Position numbers and translations under genes: made by a program. The notes below the pieces were generated by a model, which was given only the letters and a program-made list of their open reading frames with translations, had not been told where the DNA came from and ran no database searches. DNA of 64,000 nt from Fallopia convolvulus (taxonomy: Eukaryota; Streptophyta; Magnoliopsida; Caryophyllales; Polygonaceae), in the NCBI GenBank assembly GCA_964016875.1, contig OZ024718.1:2733001-2797000 (forward strand). Reading direction: 5' to 3'. Position 1 is the first letter of the stretch. Every line of letters begins with the position of its first letter. Below are positions 46,072 through 57,469 of this stretch, piece by piece.

Positions 46072-46633
46072 GAGATTTTACTTTGCTCATCTACAGGTTA
46101 AATTTTTATTTAGGGAGAGTGACAATTAACTGAATTTCTTTTGTTGAGATTGGACTCTCTCATTTGCAAGAGGCCACCAATTTATTGTTGTCTGTCTATT
46201 GCTGTGAACAAGCTGTTGATTTTTGAAAGTGTTATGCTAGAAGTTGGCGTGAATTGGTGGAAATAAGAACAATTTGAGGATTTATTAGACCAAAATTCTT
46301 TTGAAATGTTATGCTACAAGTTACCGTCCACAAATGCTGCCCATTCCACGAGGATCCAGTTACCGTAGAGTTATTATAATAACTCTACATAGAGTTGGGT
46401 CATTTGTAACCCTTGATTTGTTTTAATGGTTAAGATCTTGTAATCTCTCATTAAGATATAAATTAATATAATAAAGAATATAAATTATCCAAAATATTAT
46501 TTGCTCATATCAATCCCGCCAATTTGCAATATACGTATCTTTACTCAACCCTACATTTCCAAAATTTAATTATTCTATCTCTCCTTCCTTCAATCGATCC
46601 CGTTAAAATTTTGGAGTGCATTCATCTACAATC

Positions 46634-49161
46634 ATGGAGGCAATGGCTGATCAGTCCCCTCGAATAGGTATGGAATTCGATTCTGTTGATGAAGTTTGGA
46701 AATTTTGGGTAGAATATGGAGGGAAAATGGGTTTTAATGTTCGTAAGGCTTATGTAAATAAGAATAAGAATGGAGATGTGTCTTCGAGGAGGTTTGTTTG
46801 TGCTAAAGAAGGTCATCGTGTGGTTAGTAACGGAATAAACTTAGGCCAACGCAATAAGGCTGAAACTAGAACTGGTTGTAAAGCACGGATTGGATTTCAA
46901 TTGATCAAGGCGACAAAAAAATACCAAATACATGATTTTGTATCCGAGCACAACCATCAACTTCATCTACCAGAGACCAGTTACTTGTTAACATCACAAA
47001 GAAATATTTCTGAAGTCCAAGCAATTGAAATTGAGATTGCTGATGATTATGGAATTAATCCTAGAGCAGCTCATGAGTTTATAGGTGCACATGTCGGGGG
47101 ATCAACTAATCTAGGTTATACTGATCAAGATCATAGAAATTATCTACAAAAAAAGCGTCAAAGAAATCTGATGTATGGTGAAGCTGGAAGCTTATTAAGG
47201 TACTTTCATATGCAAACAATAGAGAATCCTTCATTTCAGTATTCACTTCAGTTGGATAATGAGGAACAGATAACGAACATATTTTGGGCAGATGCAAGAA
47301 TGTTGATAGATTATTCTTCTTTTGGAGATGTTGTTGCATTTGATACTACATTTGGTACAAACAAGGAACACAGACCTCTTGGTGTCTGTGTAGGCTTTAA
47401 CCACTTTAGGGAAGCTGTTATATTTGGAGTTGCACTTATGTATGATGAAACCATAGAATCTTTTAAATGGTTGTTTGAAACTTTTCTTGCAACACATGAT
47501 AAGAAGCATCCAAAGACCATTTTCACAGATCAAGATATTGCTATGGGAAAGGCAATAAGTGAGGTTATGCCGGATACTTCACATAGATTATGTACATGGC
47601 ACATAATGCAAAATGCAATGAAGCATTTGATTCATGATGGGTCAAGTGTTCTTCAAGATTTCAAGGCTTGTATGTATGACTATAGTGAAGAAGTTGAGTT
47701 TGAACAAGCATTTAGTGCATTGCGCGAAAAGGTGAAAAGTGGTTCTTGGTTGGATAGTATTTATGCCTTGAAGAAAAAGTGGGCAGAATGCTATATGAAA
47801 GATGTACTGTCATTGGGCATGCGAAGCACACAATTAAGTGAAAGTTTCAACAAAGATTTGAAAGATTATTTGCATTGCAAAATGGATATAATGCGCTTCT
47901 TTAAGCACTTTGAGCATGTTGTTAGGCAGAAACGTGAAAATGAGATCAAGTCCGAATTTTCTTGTCGAGAAAAACTGCCTAGAATGAAGATGAAGAGGAC
48001 GCCATTACTCAAGCAAGCGGGTCAGCTATACACTCCTAAGGTTTTTGAAGGATTTCAAGATGAGTATGATTGGTCTACTGCTACATATATCAAGCCACCA
48101 ACTGAAGGCCAATCAAATAATACGTATGTTGTTGCAATTTCCAATTATGGTGATGGTGATGGTGATTTTGCTGATGTGGAGCATACAGTTTTTTGTGATC
48201 CTTCAGTGGAAATAGTGTTCTGTAGTTGCAAAATGTTTGAGAGGTTGGGAATATTATGTGCACATGCTTTAAAGGTCCTTGATACGATGAATATCAAGTT
48301 AGTTCCTGATAAATACATTTTAAAGCGTTGGACTAAAGAAGCGCGAAGTGGTATAGTGAATATTTGTGGGAGCAATGTTGTTGAGGACCCTCGGCTGAAT
48401 GCTACACGAAGATATAGATCTCTATGTCGCAAGTTTGTCAATCTAGCTTCTCGAGCAGCTAATTTTGAAGATTCATTCTTGTTTTTAGACAACAAGTTGA
48501 ATATTATTATTGATGAGGTTGATAAGATGTTGTTGACAAAATCTGCCCAGGTTCATGCTTCATTAGTTCCCGATCTTAATAAAAGTGTTGAGCAGGAAGG
48601 TACCTCAGTCCCATTGAATGTTAGTTTGAAGAAAAAACTGGGTAAGAAAAGAGGAAAAAGAATAGAAAGTTGGACTGAAAAGCTACATAAGAGGCAGAGA
48701 AAGAATAACCCAAATCCGAGACAAAAGAAGAAACAAGTTAATCATAACAAAGAACACCAATTGGCTGAGGTATGTCATCTATCTACTAAAAATAAGCCTC
48801 GTAATTCTTTACTTTTAATTTTTGTTAACAAAGTTTACCATTTATTTTGTATGGGTCAAGAATGAAGGTCTTGTAACACAGCCCACTTTACATTTCTTAG
48901 AGGAGAATCTTTTAAGTCAGGTATAATTTCACCATAATTAGTGCATATTTGATTATAAGATATTTATAATGGTTATAATAAGAGTTGCTTGTCTACAGGA
49001 TATGAATCTAAACTGTACTCAATTTATTCATCAAAATGTTTCCAAGGATACATCAAATATTGACCTTGGTATGTATAATAGTTCTCTTGCTTTTTCTTTT
49101 TATTTATATAACGTGTAAGCTTTACCTCTAACATCAAAAGTAAATTATTGTAGGTTTATGA
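46634..49161 (+). CDS. FAR1-type MULE transposase
   Basis: The first exon (46634-48769) is followed by probable small exons 48861-48920, 48999-49068 and 49154-49161, giving 757 residues; the three small exons rest only on splice signals. Order of domains: FAR1/WRKY-GCM1 zinc-finger-like DNA-binding region (about 14-109, ending EHNHQLHLPE), MULE transposase domain (about 180-420), SWIM zinc finger (CSCKMFERLGILCAH, C530, C532, C542, H544) and a basic lysine-rich tail. The catalytic residues appear kept: D237 (VAFDTTFG), D299 (FTDQD) and E403 (LSESFNK). The ATG chosen has a good context (ATCATGGAG); a GTG lies in frame upstream. It sits between intact TIRs, so transposition of this element is the probable role, unlike domesticated FHY3/FAR1 factors. 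Confidence 0.88.
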
Positions 49162-51410
49162 ATGTTGATCATGTGCTTGCTGTCATAATCTATTTTCGGC
49201 TGAGTTATTCGTGGAGGAGGTGATGCTGTCATAAAGGCTCGTTGCTGATGTATCTAGTGTTCTTTGCATTCATAAAGCTTCTGTGCAATGTGTTGTTTGG
49301 TGCCAATGAAGTGTTGCTGTCATGAAGAAGTGTTGCTATCATGAAATTATAGAGTTGCTGTCTTCAAGCTTATGCTGTCAAAATTTTAGCATTGATGTCT
49401 TTAAGTTTTTTTTACTGTCATACAGTTTTGCTTGACTGATGTCTTCCATTTCTGTTTTTCACTGTCATAGATCTCTGTTTGTTCTATAGCATTTAGTAAA
49501 CTCAACATATTCTTAATTTCTGAACTGTTATACAATTCTATAACATTTTATTCTATAGCATTTAATAAACTCAATAGAACCTATAAATGACTTCTTATTT
49601 GATAATACATATAAAAAATAAAAAAATTAATAGGAACTAAAAGGTGAAAGTTAGTCTACTGGAGAATGCTTGTAGTATTCAATAGACTAATAACTTCTTA
49701 GGTTAGTCTACTGCACTTGAAGTTTTAAGTTCATTTTCCCATTTAAAATACAAAATATATTCAAATTTTCAAGTTTCAACTAAGACCTTAAAAATAGAAA
49801 TACCCTACTGGCTACTCTCTCTTTCATAATAAAATGCAAAAAACAATTAGATGGTGAAAGTTAGTCTACTGCACACTAGCTTGAAGTTTTCAGTTCATTT
49901 TCCCCTTTTAAAAATACAAAAGTATATTCAAGTTTCAACTATCATCTACTTAGAACTTCTGAAAGTAATCATTTTTTGTTCAAAGCAATAAGATCCAGGA
50001 GCACCAAGTAGGACTGTAGCATATGGATCCTGTTAACCTCCAACTCTTTGAATCATTTCAATGACAAGCTTAAACTACTTAAAATAGAGTGAACATCAAT
50101 GCTGTTCAGAATGTTGCATTAGTTATTTGAATATATTGACTCTTAACTATTCTCTTATAAAATTAAATAGAGTGAAGATCAGTGTGTTGCCTTTTCATAT
50201 GATAACAAATAAATTTATAGGTCAATACTATATATAATGAGCAAGACATAAAATATTTAAACTCAGATGAAATTCAATAAGTACTAGCATTTTATTCAAC
50301 ATGGGTAAATGTATACAATCCATAAGTCTTAACTAAGAGAAAGTTAAGTGTAAAATACAACAGGCTTGCTTAAGGAGACAAACAACCTTCCTAACAGATA
50401 CATCAATCAATTTTTAAATGAAACAATTGACAACGTAAGACACAAAAAATCTGATCAATTGTATACATTATAGTAGGACAGCTTAAGCTACAGCACAACT
50501 CAAACCAGAACAACTTTGTGATAGCAATACCCAAGTAGCCAGCACAACTTAAGCTACATTATAACTCTTCCCTAATTATGATTGATCGACAAACTAGCTA
50601 CGTTATCAGCAACGAAGTTAAAGCGACAGGGTACATGATTGAGTTTGATCTCCCAAGTCCCAACCAAGATCACGAACCATGGAGTAGCGTTGTGAGAACA
50701 AAGTTCAGTCTGTATAAGTGAGGGGCAAGGCCTGAGACAACAAGTTTACCATCACAATATAATTAGTTTCCACCACAAATGAGCAAAGGTGACTCTCCCT
50801 AAGAATTTGAAGTCCAATGAGGACAACCAAAAATCAGCCCTAATCAATTTCCATTGAGGATATCAACTCCAAACTGCAAGCAAATAAAGTCATAGGATTG
50901 TTCAGCAAAAAAAAATTAGTTCCCAGTGAGAATATCAAAATTTATTAACAATTGGTAATATTTCCAAAATAGCACAAAACCCCAATAATCAACATTTGGT
51001 TCTGCACAAGAACCCTAATTTCTTCATTAGTGTCAAATTAAGAAGAACGAAATTAATCAATAACTATTACAAGTAATCAAATTTCGTCAATTAATGGTAA
51101 AAAAATTCTTGATTGCAACCAAATACCATCAATTGCAAAATCAAATACCCATTATCATGAAAATTTGATTACGTATCCTTCAAAAAAAAAATCTGATTAC
51201 GTCTCCTTGATCTCATCTAGCACTTTAAATCTCCTTCGACAATAGAGACGATTAGGATGATCGCTATCCGGTAGGAGGAAGAGGTGGAACTAGAGTTCTG
51301 CTCGTCGTGATTCTTCATTGCAAACCAGAGAAGGAAATGCGTAAGTTTTGATTTTCCTTTTTTGTAATTTTCTTTTATTGAAATTTTATCCATTAAAAAA
51401 TATAAATTCT
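49162..51410. other. Non-coding right part of the MULE
   Basis: No second transposon gene (mudrB-like) was found. Repeats of TGCTGTCAT-like text lie at 49160-49420 and GTTAGTCTACTG twice (about 49652 and 49862). A 33-codon minus frame near 51330-51230 (MKNHDEQNSSSTSSSYRIAI) has no family I recognise. Confidence 0.4.
50575..50720 (-). pseudogene. LINE RNase H-tail fragment inside the MULE
   Basis: On the minus strand one frame reads LVGTWEIKLNHVPCRFNFVA then DNVASLSINHN, the pattern (xHVPRKFNxVADxLASL) that ends LINE RNase H domains in plants. Only this tail is present. Confidence 0.5.
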
Positions 51411-51825
51411 TACTAGATCTTGACCATTAAAACAAATCAAGGGTTACAAATGGCCCAACTCTATATAGAGTTATTATAATAACTCTACGGTAACTGGATC
51501 CATTCCACGAGTATAATCATATCAAATTATCAATTAATGTTTTGTCAGCAATTCAGTAGAGTAAATTGATAAAACAAAAATTGTAAAATATACTACCTTT
51601 TTTAATTGAAAGAAATGGATTTTGTAAGAAAAAATGATCTGAATTAAGGACAATTTTTGTATAATTTACCCTTTAAAATAGCGATAATACAGGAATTAAA
51701 AAACCCATAATGTCCTGAATCCTTAAAAATTACTCCCTACACAAATAAGTGACATAATGTTAAATAAATACAAATTAATTACTTTTCAATTATCACTTGA
51801 ACGTTATGTCCCATAAAGCTTTCTC

Positions 51826-51832
51826 TATATAA
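51826..51832 (+). promoter_or_regulatory. Probable TATA box of the LBD gene
   Basis: TATATAA lies 198 bases before the ATG at 52030 and 325 bases after the right end of the MULE. Confidence 0.55.
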
Positions 51833-52029
51833 GAGCATCATATCCAACCAAAATTTAAATTTCTTCAACTTACCATAAAATTCAAAAAAGCTTCCATTTT
51901 GAGAAAACTAGCCGTAGCACACTAGCACTCCACTTATTTGACATTATATTTCTACCTTCTCAAAGATTACAATTCATGACACAAATCTAACCATTAGATT
52001 TCTCAAAAATCATATTGTCCAAGAAAAGG

Positions 52030-52982
52030 ATGTCGAATTCCACAAGGTGTTCAGCTTGCAAGTATTTTCGGAGAAGATGCTCTTCGCATTGCATTTTTTC
52101 TTCATACTTTCCACCATCCGATCCCAACAAGTTTGCTCGTGTTCACAAGATCTATGGAGCCAACAATGTTTCCAACATGCTCGAGGTTTAAACGCGTTAT
52201 TTTCTACTATGTTTTTATCTCTTAATCCACCAAGATCTCATGAATCTAACACAAATCTTTCTTTTGACATCTTCTTCTCTCTTGATCCATTTCCATATCC
52301 TCGTCTCCTAAGACCACAGATATGTTACCTGAAAACTCTAATAGAGCAACGTTTTCCATTTCCATTTTATGATGAAAACTCGAAAAACGGAAATCCAAAA
52401 ACCTATTTGTTAGTGTAAAATTATGGAAATAATAAACAATGTAATTTTTTTCATAAATCTGTTTTGTGTCGTTTCTATGAAACATAGGGCCTTCTTTTCT
52501 TCTATCTTGATCCATGTCCATATCCTCGTCTCCTAAGACAATAGATATGTTACCCGAAAACTCTAATAGAGCAACGTTTTCCATTTTCGTTTTATGTTGA
52601 AAACTCGAAAAACGGAAATCCAAAAACCCGTTTGTTAGTGTAAAATTATGGAAATAATAAACAACCTAATTTTCTTCAAGAATTTAAAAACTCTTAATAA
52701 ATTTATCTTATATTTTACATTATTTTTTTTTACCATGTGGTGTGATCTCAGCAAATTCCAGTTCATTTACGAGCTGATGCAATTGAATGCATGGATTTTG
52801 AGGCAACTTGGCGGATACAAGATCCGGTTTATGGGTGTATTGGAATCATTACAAGGTTGCATGATCAAATTGTTCAAGCTGAGTATGAGCTTGCCAAAAT
52901 ACAAGGGCAAATTGTTTACCATAGTTTCATGGTTTCACAATCAATCCAAGAGAACAAAGAGGAGAATAATGGAGGATGTTGA
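52030..52982 (+). CDS. LOB-domain (LBD/ASL) transcription factor, class I
   Basis: Exons 52030-52185 and 52752-52982 join in phase to give 128 residues. The zinc-finger-like C block is CSACKYFRRRCSSHC (C7, C10, C17, C21; spacing C-x2-C-x6-C-x3-C). The GAS block reads FARVHKIYGANNVSNML, with GAN in place of the usual GAS. The second exon carries DPVYGCIGIITRLHDQIVQA, which ends in the leucine-zipper-like part of class I proteins. The intron position, right after the GAS block, is the family's usual one. The short protein most resembles the LBD23/24 group. LBD proteins bind DNA in the nucleus and act in lateral-organ and root development; the specific role here is unknown. The MULE inserted about 530 bases upstream of the ATG may affect its promoter. 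Confidence 0.88.
52281..52666. repeat. Direct duplication inside the LBD intron
   Basis: Two copies of about 160 bp (52281-52440 and 52506-52665) share CTTGATCCAT, TATCCTCGTCTCCTAAGAC, ACTCTAATAGAGCAACGTTT and TTAGTGTAAAATTATGGAAA with a handful of differences. The repeat makes up more than half of the intron. Confidence 0.85.
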
Positions 52983-52999
52983 ATGCTAGAACAAAGCAA

Positions 53000-53920
53000 G
53001 ATTTTATTGTGCAATTTTCACTTTGAAGCTTGTATAGCAAGTGCTTATTTTCGAGCAAGGATGAGTCATCTTAAATTTTATGATTTTTAATCAGCAACAT
53101 GTATTATGTATACATCCATTAAGGACGCGTTTGAATTACCACATTTAGTAGAATAAGTTGAATTAAACTATATTTGTTCTGTTCTATATTATATGGAGTT
53201 TTAGGCTAAAATTTCCATAGAGGCCATAATGCATGTTCTTGTTAGTTTTTCGATACTATATGTATAATTTTTTATTTATGGTTTTCAAATTTCAAAGTTT
53301 TATAATCTTGGTAAAAGAAGTTATTGGTTAGTTTTTGTAGTCATTGGGTGAACTAAATTAATTTTTTAAAAATTAAATAAAAAAATTATTAGAGTGGTAG
53401 AAAACGAGATAAAGTTATGGATAGATAAATAAAATTAAATATTTTTTTAATAAGTATGCATAGAGTTAAAACCTCATCTAATATGGAACTAAGGAAGTAT
53501 TTTCAATTGCATTAAATGCAAAAAGAGGATTTGTTTTTCCCCCATCCTATCATAAATACCATTTTCTTTCTAAATCTCAATTGAAGACCTTACAAGTCAA
53601 TGCATTTGTACTATACATCTCAACTCAAAAGCTCACAATCAATCAAACAATCATATTCCATTCAAAACTCATAAATGATACAGAAGTTAATACAATTTAT
53701 AATTATACACACACATTTGACAATCTGATACCATACACCATATATATGATCATAGAGGAATACAAAGCTTCCTCATAAGCCTGATTAAATAACACAGAGC
53801 TAGGCCAACAAACAGAAAGATCAGAATCTCACAATCCCTGCATCACATTGCAGGAGTTTATGATCACAAACAAATTACATTCCAAATTAAAGAAAGTCAA
53901 GTGGCATATATAGGAAGAAC
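53000..53920. other. 3' regions of the LBD and carbonic anhydrase genes
   Basis: The two genes converge here. No further gene is seen. The right part (about 53580-53920) is probably the 3' untranslated region of the carbonic anhydrase gene. Confidence 0.45.
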
Positions 53921-56900
53921 CTAAGACCAAAATTCTCGGTTTTTAACGGGGAATCTGGCATTGTTCTTGCTGTTTCTTCCTTTGTAGTCAAGAGTCCACC
54001 TTTCAAATGTGCAATCAATGAAGTCATAGTAGCCGCCGTGAAGAGAGAGGGATCCCTTCGCCACCCTCTCTTCAATCCAAGGGTATGTGAGCAAATTTTG
54101 CAATGACAAGTTGATAGATTCCTGTGACGAAAACGAGACATCAGCAACAGATTTATCAAAAGTACCATCTTTGGAAACATTGTTTGGAAAGATTCAGTTA
54201 GATATCATTCATTTAGGTGTCATCATCATCATCATTGACCCAGTGAGGCTCCACTGCAGCGGAATCTGGGGGGTCAAGATGGGTACCCCTGCCCAAGGGA
54301 AAGGGGGTACGCCCGATAGACCCGAGAAAAACTGAAATTCAGCTATGTGACAATAATAACTGAATTTAGTTAGAATGCACCAAAAATATTCATTTAGGTG
54401 TATTTAAGTTTTTTATCGGGTGTTTTTTTTTTAAACAGAATTCTTAACCAAAGACCGTGTTTTAAATGCAAAATGCAGGAAGAAAGATGTCATAGGTAAG
54501 AAACTTCTACCATTACTTCAAGTACTTTTGGACAAGTTGATTGGTTTAAATAGACATAGAAAATTGTCAGCAAAATGAAGTCCTGAACAATTGGATCACA
54601 AAATGAGAATACCTTCTCACAGTATCGGCATTGTTGATCAAAGCCATGACCAGAAGCAGCAGATTCAGTGTTGTCTCTAGCCTTCTTTCCAACAGTAACC
54701 CAACTTCTAATAAAGCTCCTGCATGAATGGGAAATAAAATTACATAATTAGAGAAAAAAATCATAAATTTTAGTGATTTTGGGATGTCGTGTGAATAGAG
54801 AACATAAAGTACACAATTTGTTCAATAAGACCTGGAACCTTGAATTTGATTCTTCCTGCATACTCATAAGGGCACGGATTCCACCACAGCGACTATGTCC
54901 AATAACGAGAATGTTTGGAACCTACAAGGAAGAGAAGTGCGAAAATATCATAAGAACCGAAAAATCCATAAAGAATTAAGTGAAGGAAGTGTTCAACCAA
55001 AATCTTAACTGTTTCAATTATTCTTATGACTGAAGAACGAATACATGTACTATTATAGATATAATCCAGAAAAACTTACTTCAAGGGCGGTAACGGCAAA
55101 TTCTAGTGCAGCATTAGTTTCTGTTGGCCCATTCTGTAAGCAAAAGGTTATTACAAAGACTTGTTAATAAGAACTCAGACTTTTCTTTTAACAGTAGTTT
55201 CAAGAAAAGAGAGAATGAAATGGATAATAACCTCAAAAGGAGGGACTAAATTGGCCACATTCCTGACAGTGAATGCTTCTCCGGGTTTTAATCCGAGGAT
55301 GGTGGAAGGGCAAACCCTAGAATCTCCACAAGCAATCATCATAAACTGCCTCGAAATTGCAACAGATCAAAATCAAACTTAGAACAACATCCAAAACATC
55401 AATATCAACATCATAGCCCAGTATAGTCCCGCTCAAGCGGGATCTAGGGGGTCAAGATGGGGGGCACCCATAATCTGAACATGTCAGGAGGATGCACCCG
55501 ATAGACCCAAGGAAAACTGAAATTCAGTTATTTGACAATAATAACTGAATTTAGTTAAAATGCGCCAAAATTGATATAGGAGCTAAATCCATCTCGAAGG
55601 CACTATAAAAAAAGGTGCTGACGGAAAAAAAAACCAAGTATGATCTCACGAAAGCAAGCATACATGATAGTTAAGGCATAAAACACGAAAAAATACTTAT
55701 TACCTTTGGCTCCTGAAGCTCAGCAAGTCTTTGAGATTGTTCTATGTCTTCCCTTCATAGACAAAACGGGCGAGTGAAACACGGAAGATAATAAAAGGCC
55801 AACTAAGAACAAATTTTTATTCTCATGGTCACAGAAGAAATTACAAAAACATGCTTACATGTAGACATCCTTCTTGAAACGCATGAAACGATGTTTCATT
55901 TCGCTGAACAATATTTCAGAATTTGCAACAGTTTCCTCCTTCGGGTTTCCCACCGGAATATTTGAAGCTTTTAATCTTAAACCTGAGCCACCCCTGAATG
56001 TCAAGCAACCAAAATCAGAACATAATCACATGCATGATGTATATGTATCTTTTAAGGATCCTAATACATAGCATGTATGCATTGAAAACTGTCATAAAGA
56101 TTTCAAATTTTGACACTTTTAAAGATTTTAAACAGAAGCAGCCTGTGAATTTGAATCCCACAACCCTTGATCCATTAAAGCAGGTGCTAAAACTTCTATA
56201 AAACAAGTTGAGAATGACATAATCTGAATATTCTCTACATTCTTTTCTTCCCAATTACTATACCAATTAGGAATTAGGGTTTCCAACCAATCCCACACTT
56301 TCAAAACCAAATTCCTAATTGATCTCAAAAAATGGAGCCATTGGAAATGGATTACAATTCGCACTTACAAAACAAGAGAATTGATCACAGATTGTCCTTA
56401 AATCATTGCTTGCAATTCACACTCAATCAAACAGTCATAAAGATTTCAAATTTTGACACTTTAAAGATTTTAAACAGAAGCAGCCTGTGAATTTGAATCC
56501 CCCAGCCCTTGATCCATTGAAGCAGGTGCCAAAACTTCTATCAAGCAAGCTGAGAATGACATATCTGATTATCTGAATATTCTCTCTGCATTTTTCCCTT
56601 CCCAATTACTATATCAATTAGGAATTAGGGTTTCCAATCAATCCCACACATTCAAAACCAAATCCCTAATTGATCTCAAAAAATGGAGCCATTGGATATG
56701 GATTGCAATTCGCACTTACAAAACAAGAGAACTGATCACAGATTGTCCTTCAAATCATTGATTTCAATTCGCACCCAATCAAACAGATCAATCAAACCTA
56801 TCAAATCAACACCCTTCCCTTCCCCTAAATTGAGATCGAGACCTTTCAGAAGGTGAAATTGCAAACATTTTCTCAGACGATTAAGCAAACACAGCTCGTG

Positions 56901-57186
56901 CGTAGCTCAGATGAACAAAACCAGATGAAAAATTGAACGCGAAAGCGATAATCATACTTGAAAGAAGTCGATAATCTGACTTGACTATCCACATTTTCGC
57001 GAGATTGCGGCGTCGATGACGAGATCTGCTATAAGAACGAGGAGATCAGCCAGCAGAAACTCCGAATTCGTAAAGATCCAAACTTTAAAAAAAAACAGGA
57101 ACAATTGAGACAGAGAGAGAAATTACCGGAGAAGCCCTGGTACGATCGAGGGACGAGGAGATGAAGCGAGCTTGAAGAGACGCCAT
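53921..57186 (-). CDS. BCA5: Plastid-type beta carbonic anhydrase (BCA5-like)
   Basis: Nine exons (57186-57127, 57025-56958, 55993-55859, 55752-55704, 55345-55232, 55133-55080, 54921-54839, 54718-54613, 54121-53921) join in phase to give 289 residues. The enzyme interconverts CO2 and bicarbonate. Zinc ligands are C110 (IACGDSRVCPS), H169 and C172 (LVIGHSRCGGI), with the D112-R114 pair present; CGDSR replaces the common CADSR. The first 50 residues (MASLQARFISSSLDRTRASP) are rich in S, R and A with almost no acids, as in chloroplast transit peptides. IGHSRCGGI, SRSFIRSWVTVGKKA, LSLHGGYY and the end VKNREFWS resemble Arabidopsis BCA5. All parts of the domain are intact, so it should be active. 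Intron 2 holds a tandem duplication, and two introns hold a dispersed repeat. Confidence 0.9.
54215..54380 (+). repeat. Dispersed repeat in carbonic anhydrase intron, copy 1
   Basis: Text of the type CCACTGCAGCGGAATCTGGG followed by GGTCAAGATGGGTACCCCTG and GATAGACCCGAG is common in plant introns as a short dispersed repeat. The tail TGACAATAATAACTGAATTTAGTTA is shared with copy 2 at 55410-55570. Confidence 0.6.
55405..55570 (+). repeat. Dispersed repeat in carbonic anhydrase intron, copy 2
   Basis: Same repeat as at 54215, in the same orientation: GTCCCGCTCAAGCGGGATCT, GGGGTCAAGATGGGG, GATAGACCCAAGGAAAACTG. Both copies lie within introns of one gene. Confidence 0.6.
56091..56790. repeat. 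Tandem duplication of 343 bp in intron 2
   Basis: Copy 1 starts at 56091 and copy 2 at 56434 with GTCATAAAGATTTCAAATTT. They share the full length with scattered base changes (CAACCC/CAGCCC, AAAACAAG/CAAGCAAG), so the duplication is not very recent. Confidence 0.85.
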
Positions 57187-57469
57187 TGGAGGTGAAAGAT
57201 GGAAAGTAGAGGAGTATGGATAAGGTGGGGGCAGGGGGCTTGCTATAAAGGGAATGAGAAGGAGAAAGAGGACAGGGCAGTTGTTATAAATCAGGCTTCT
57301 TTGTGTTTTGTGCTCCAAAAAAGGCGGAGTTTACAATGTCAGGGCTCTCAGGACTGAACTCGAAATTTGCAGAGAACAACTATTTGATGGTGATGACGTG
57401 GAATTTTCCCAAAAAAAGTTTCAAAATTTAACTAGTTTAATAGACACGTGTATGGGAACGGTCAACATG

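Larger units (their letters stand above)
46352..51501 (+). mobile_element. Apparently complete autonomous Mutator-like element, 5150 bp
   Basis: Terminal inverted repeats of about 90 bp, some 96% identical, start GGATCCAGTTACCGTAGAGT at both ends. A perfect 9-bp duplication, ATTCCACGA, flanks them (46343-46351 and 51502-51510). Each TIR contains the 22-bp palindrome TAGAGTTATTATAATAACTCTA without its last two bases counted (46366-46387 on the left). The left part encodes a transposase (46634-49161). The right 2.2 kb is largely non-coding, with a LINE fragment at about 50575-50720. Similar TIRs and an exact duplication indicate a fairly recent insertion. Confidence 0.9.

Noticed and set aside
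46634..49161. Domesticated FHY3/FAR1 transcription factor
   Set aside because: The gene lies between matching TIRs with an exact 9-bp duplication and keeps D, D and E, so an active-type transposase is the simpler reading.
51230..51330. Possible 33-residue minus-strand peptide in the MULE
   Set aside because: Too short, with no family match and no clear splice partner.
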